From positions 1 through 59,437 of the forward strand of contig CAJTYM010000026.1 of assembly GCA_910583835.1 (NCBI GenBank): a stretch of 59,437 bases of DNA, in the 5' to 3' direction. This DNA comes from an uncultured Lachnospiraceae bacterium. GTDB lineage: Bacteria; Bacillota; Clostridia; Lachnospirales; Lachnospiraceae. The position numbers were made by a program, and so were the translations under genes. This document shows, in pieces, positions 58,873 to 59,437 of this stretch. Position 1 is the first letter of the stretch. Each line of letters opens with the position of its first letter. A model generated the notes under the pieces. That model worked only from the letters and a program-made list of their open reading frames with translations. It did no database searches and had not been told where the DNA came from.

Positions 58873-59435
58873 ATTTCTATTCTCACCCCTACTCGAGGGG
58901 CGACCCCAACGGTATTTACCCTTAAAGGAATAAAACTATTTCAATTCTCGTCCCTACATCAGGGGCGACTGAAGTTAATTATGATGATATAGTGTCTACA
59001 GCAATTTCAATTCTCGCCCCTACTCGAGGGGCGACGCGTAAAAAATGCGCTGAAAAAACACGGATACACATTTCAATTCTCGCCCCTACTCGAGGGGCGA
59101 CAGTATCCAGGCGGATATTGCAAAGGGCGCTTTCAATTTCAATTCTCGCCCCTACTCGAGGGGCAACGCCTTTCCCGCTTTCTTTGATTTCCTGGAACTG
59201 CCTATTTCAATTCTCGCCCCTACTCGAGGGGCGACGTTTACAAGCTGTTCAAAGTAGCTGCTTATGGCAGTTTCAATTCTCGCCCCCACACGAGGGGCGA
59301 CAAAGGTATACAGGGAGGGATAGCCTGCGTTCTGTGATTTCAATTCTCGCCCCCACACGAGGGGCGACGATGGGTTTGTATGCCTTATTCTCAACTCCTC
59401 CTCATTTCAATTCTCGCCCACACACGAGGGGCGAC
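58873..59435 (-). CRISPR. CRISPR array, type I-C-like repeat, nine repeats and eight spacers
   Basis: Nine 32-bp repeats start at 58873, 58938, 59004, 59070, 59136, 59204, 59270, 59337 and 59404, with spacers of 33-36 bp. Read on the minus strand the repeat begins GTCGCCCCTCG and ends GAGAATTGAAAT, with a GC-rich stem, as in type I-C. The left repeats are the most mutated, so they are the old (trailer) end, and the leader and cas genes should lie right of the window. Three repeat variants occur: CTCGAGTAGGGG in the left and middle part, CTCGTGTGGGGG and CTCGTGTGTGGG to the right. No cas gene is in the window. Confidence 0.97.
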
Positions 59436-59437
59436 CG

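Overview
The window looks like chromosomal DNA from a Gram-positive, endospore-forming gut Clostridium, most likely of the family Lachnospiraceae. The evidence is spoVAD/spoVAE, an LL-diaminopimelate aminotransferase (DapL), an ANTAR regulator beside glutamine synthetase, strong GGAGG ribosome-binding sites with occasional TTG/GTG starts, large secreted proteins with FIVAR/Ig-like/fn3 tails, and a type I-C-like CRISPR array. The species cannot be named from the sequence alone. No rRNA or tRNA gene was seen.

Layout. 1-5,600: AT-rich accessory DNA with the start of a large serine recombinase and its two small coupled upstream ORFs, four XRE-type repressors (two are near-duplicates with matching operator-like palindromes), a membrane-anchored NPCBM-like protein, a broken zinc-ribbon ORF and a PD-(D/E)XK transposase-like nuclease. 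5,890-10,880: a SUKH/Smi1-type immunity-like gene and hflX, preceded on the same strand by a compact three-gene island: a C5-cytosine methyltransferase, a protein with two degenerate LAGLIDADG motifs, and a small PD-(D/E)XK nuclease. 10,920-15,170: Leloir galactose genes galK and galT with a divergent LacI/GalR-type regulator. 15,270-27,610: polysaccharide deacetylase, TPR lipoprotein, EamA transporter, glycogen phosphorylase, IleRS, an ECF sigma/anti-sigma pair with a perfect cre-like site upstream, and a DUF4190-type membrane protein. 27,720-34,680: a secreted BspA-like leucine-rich repeat protein, typA/bipA and a PpiC/SurA-like lipoprotein. 34,700-44,670: an operon for two giant secreted proteins, one a GH30 (endo-beta-1,6-galactanase-like) + GH43 (exo-beta-1,3-galactanase-like) fusion, the other a parallel beta-helix protein. 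44,770-57,890: dapL, dapF, ANTAR regulator, glnA, DUF4349 lipoprotein, stand-alone eukaryote-type hisA, guaB, Asn/Thr-rich lipoprotein, spoVAE, spoVAD, a second polysaccharide deacetylase and a MATE efflux pump with an attenuator-like leader. 58,060-59,437: a broken IS transposase and a CRISPR array running off the right edge.

How it fits together. The best-supported functional unit is a type II arabinogalactan utilisation regulon. The GH30-GH43 protein would release galactose outside the cell, and galK/galT would assimilate it. The galK promoter and the promoter of the galactanase operon, about 30 kb apart, have the same design: two 9-bp TTTASTAAA boxes exactly 20 bp apart centre to centre, one on each side of the -35 hexamer, with the inner box in the 17-bp spacer. 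A LacI-type regulator is encoded next to galK behind an 18-bp perfect palindrome of the same boxes. The most unusual possible system is the methyltransferase/degenerate-LAGLIDADG/PD-(D/E)XK trio, which looks like a restriction-modification system whose specificity protein uses a catalytically dead homing-endonuclease fold.
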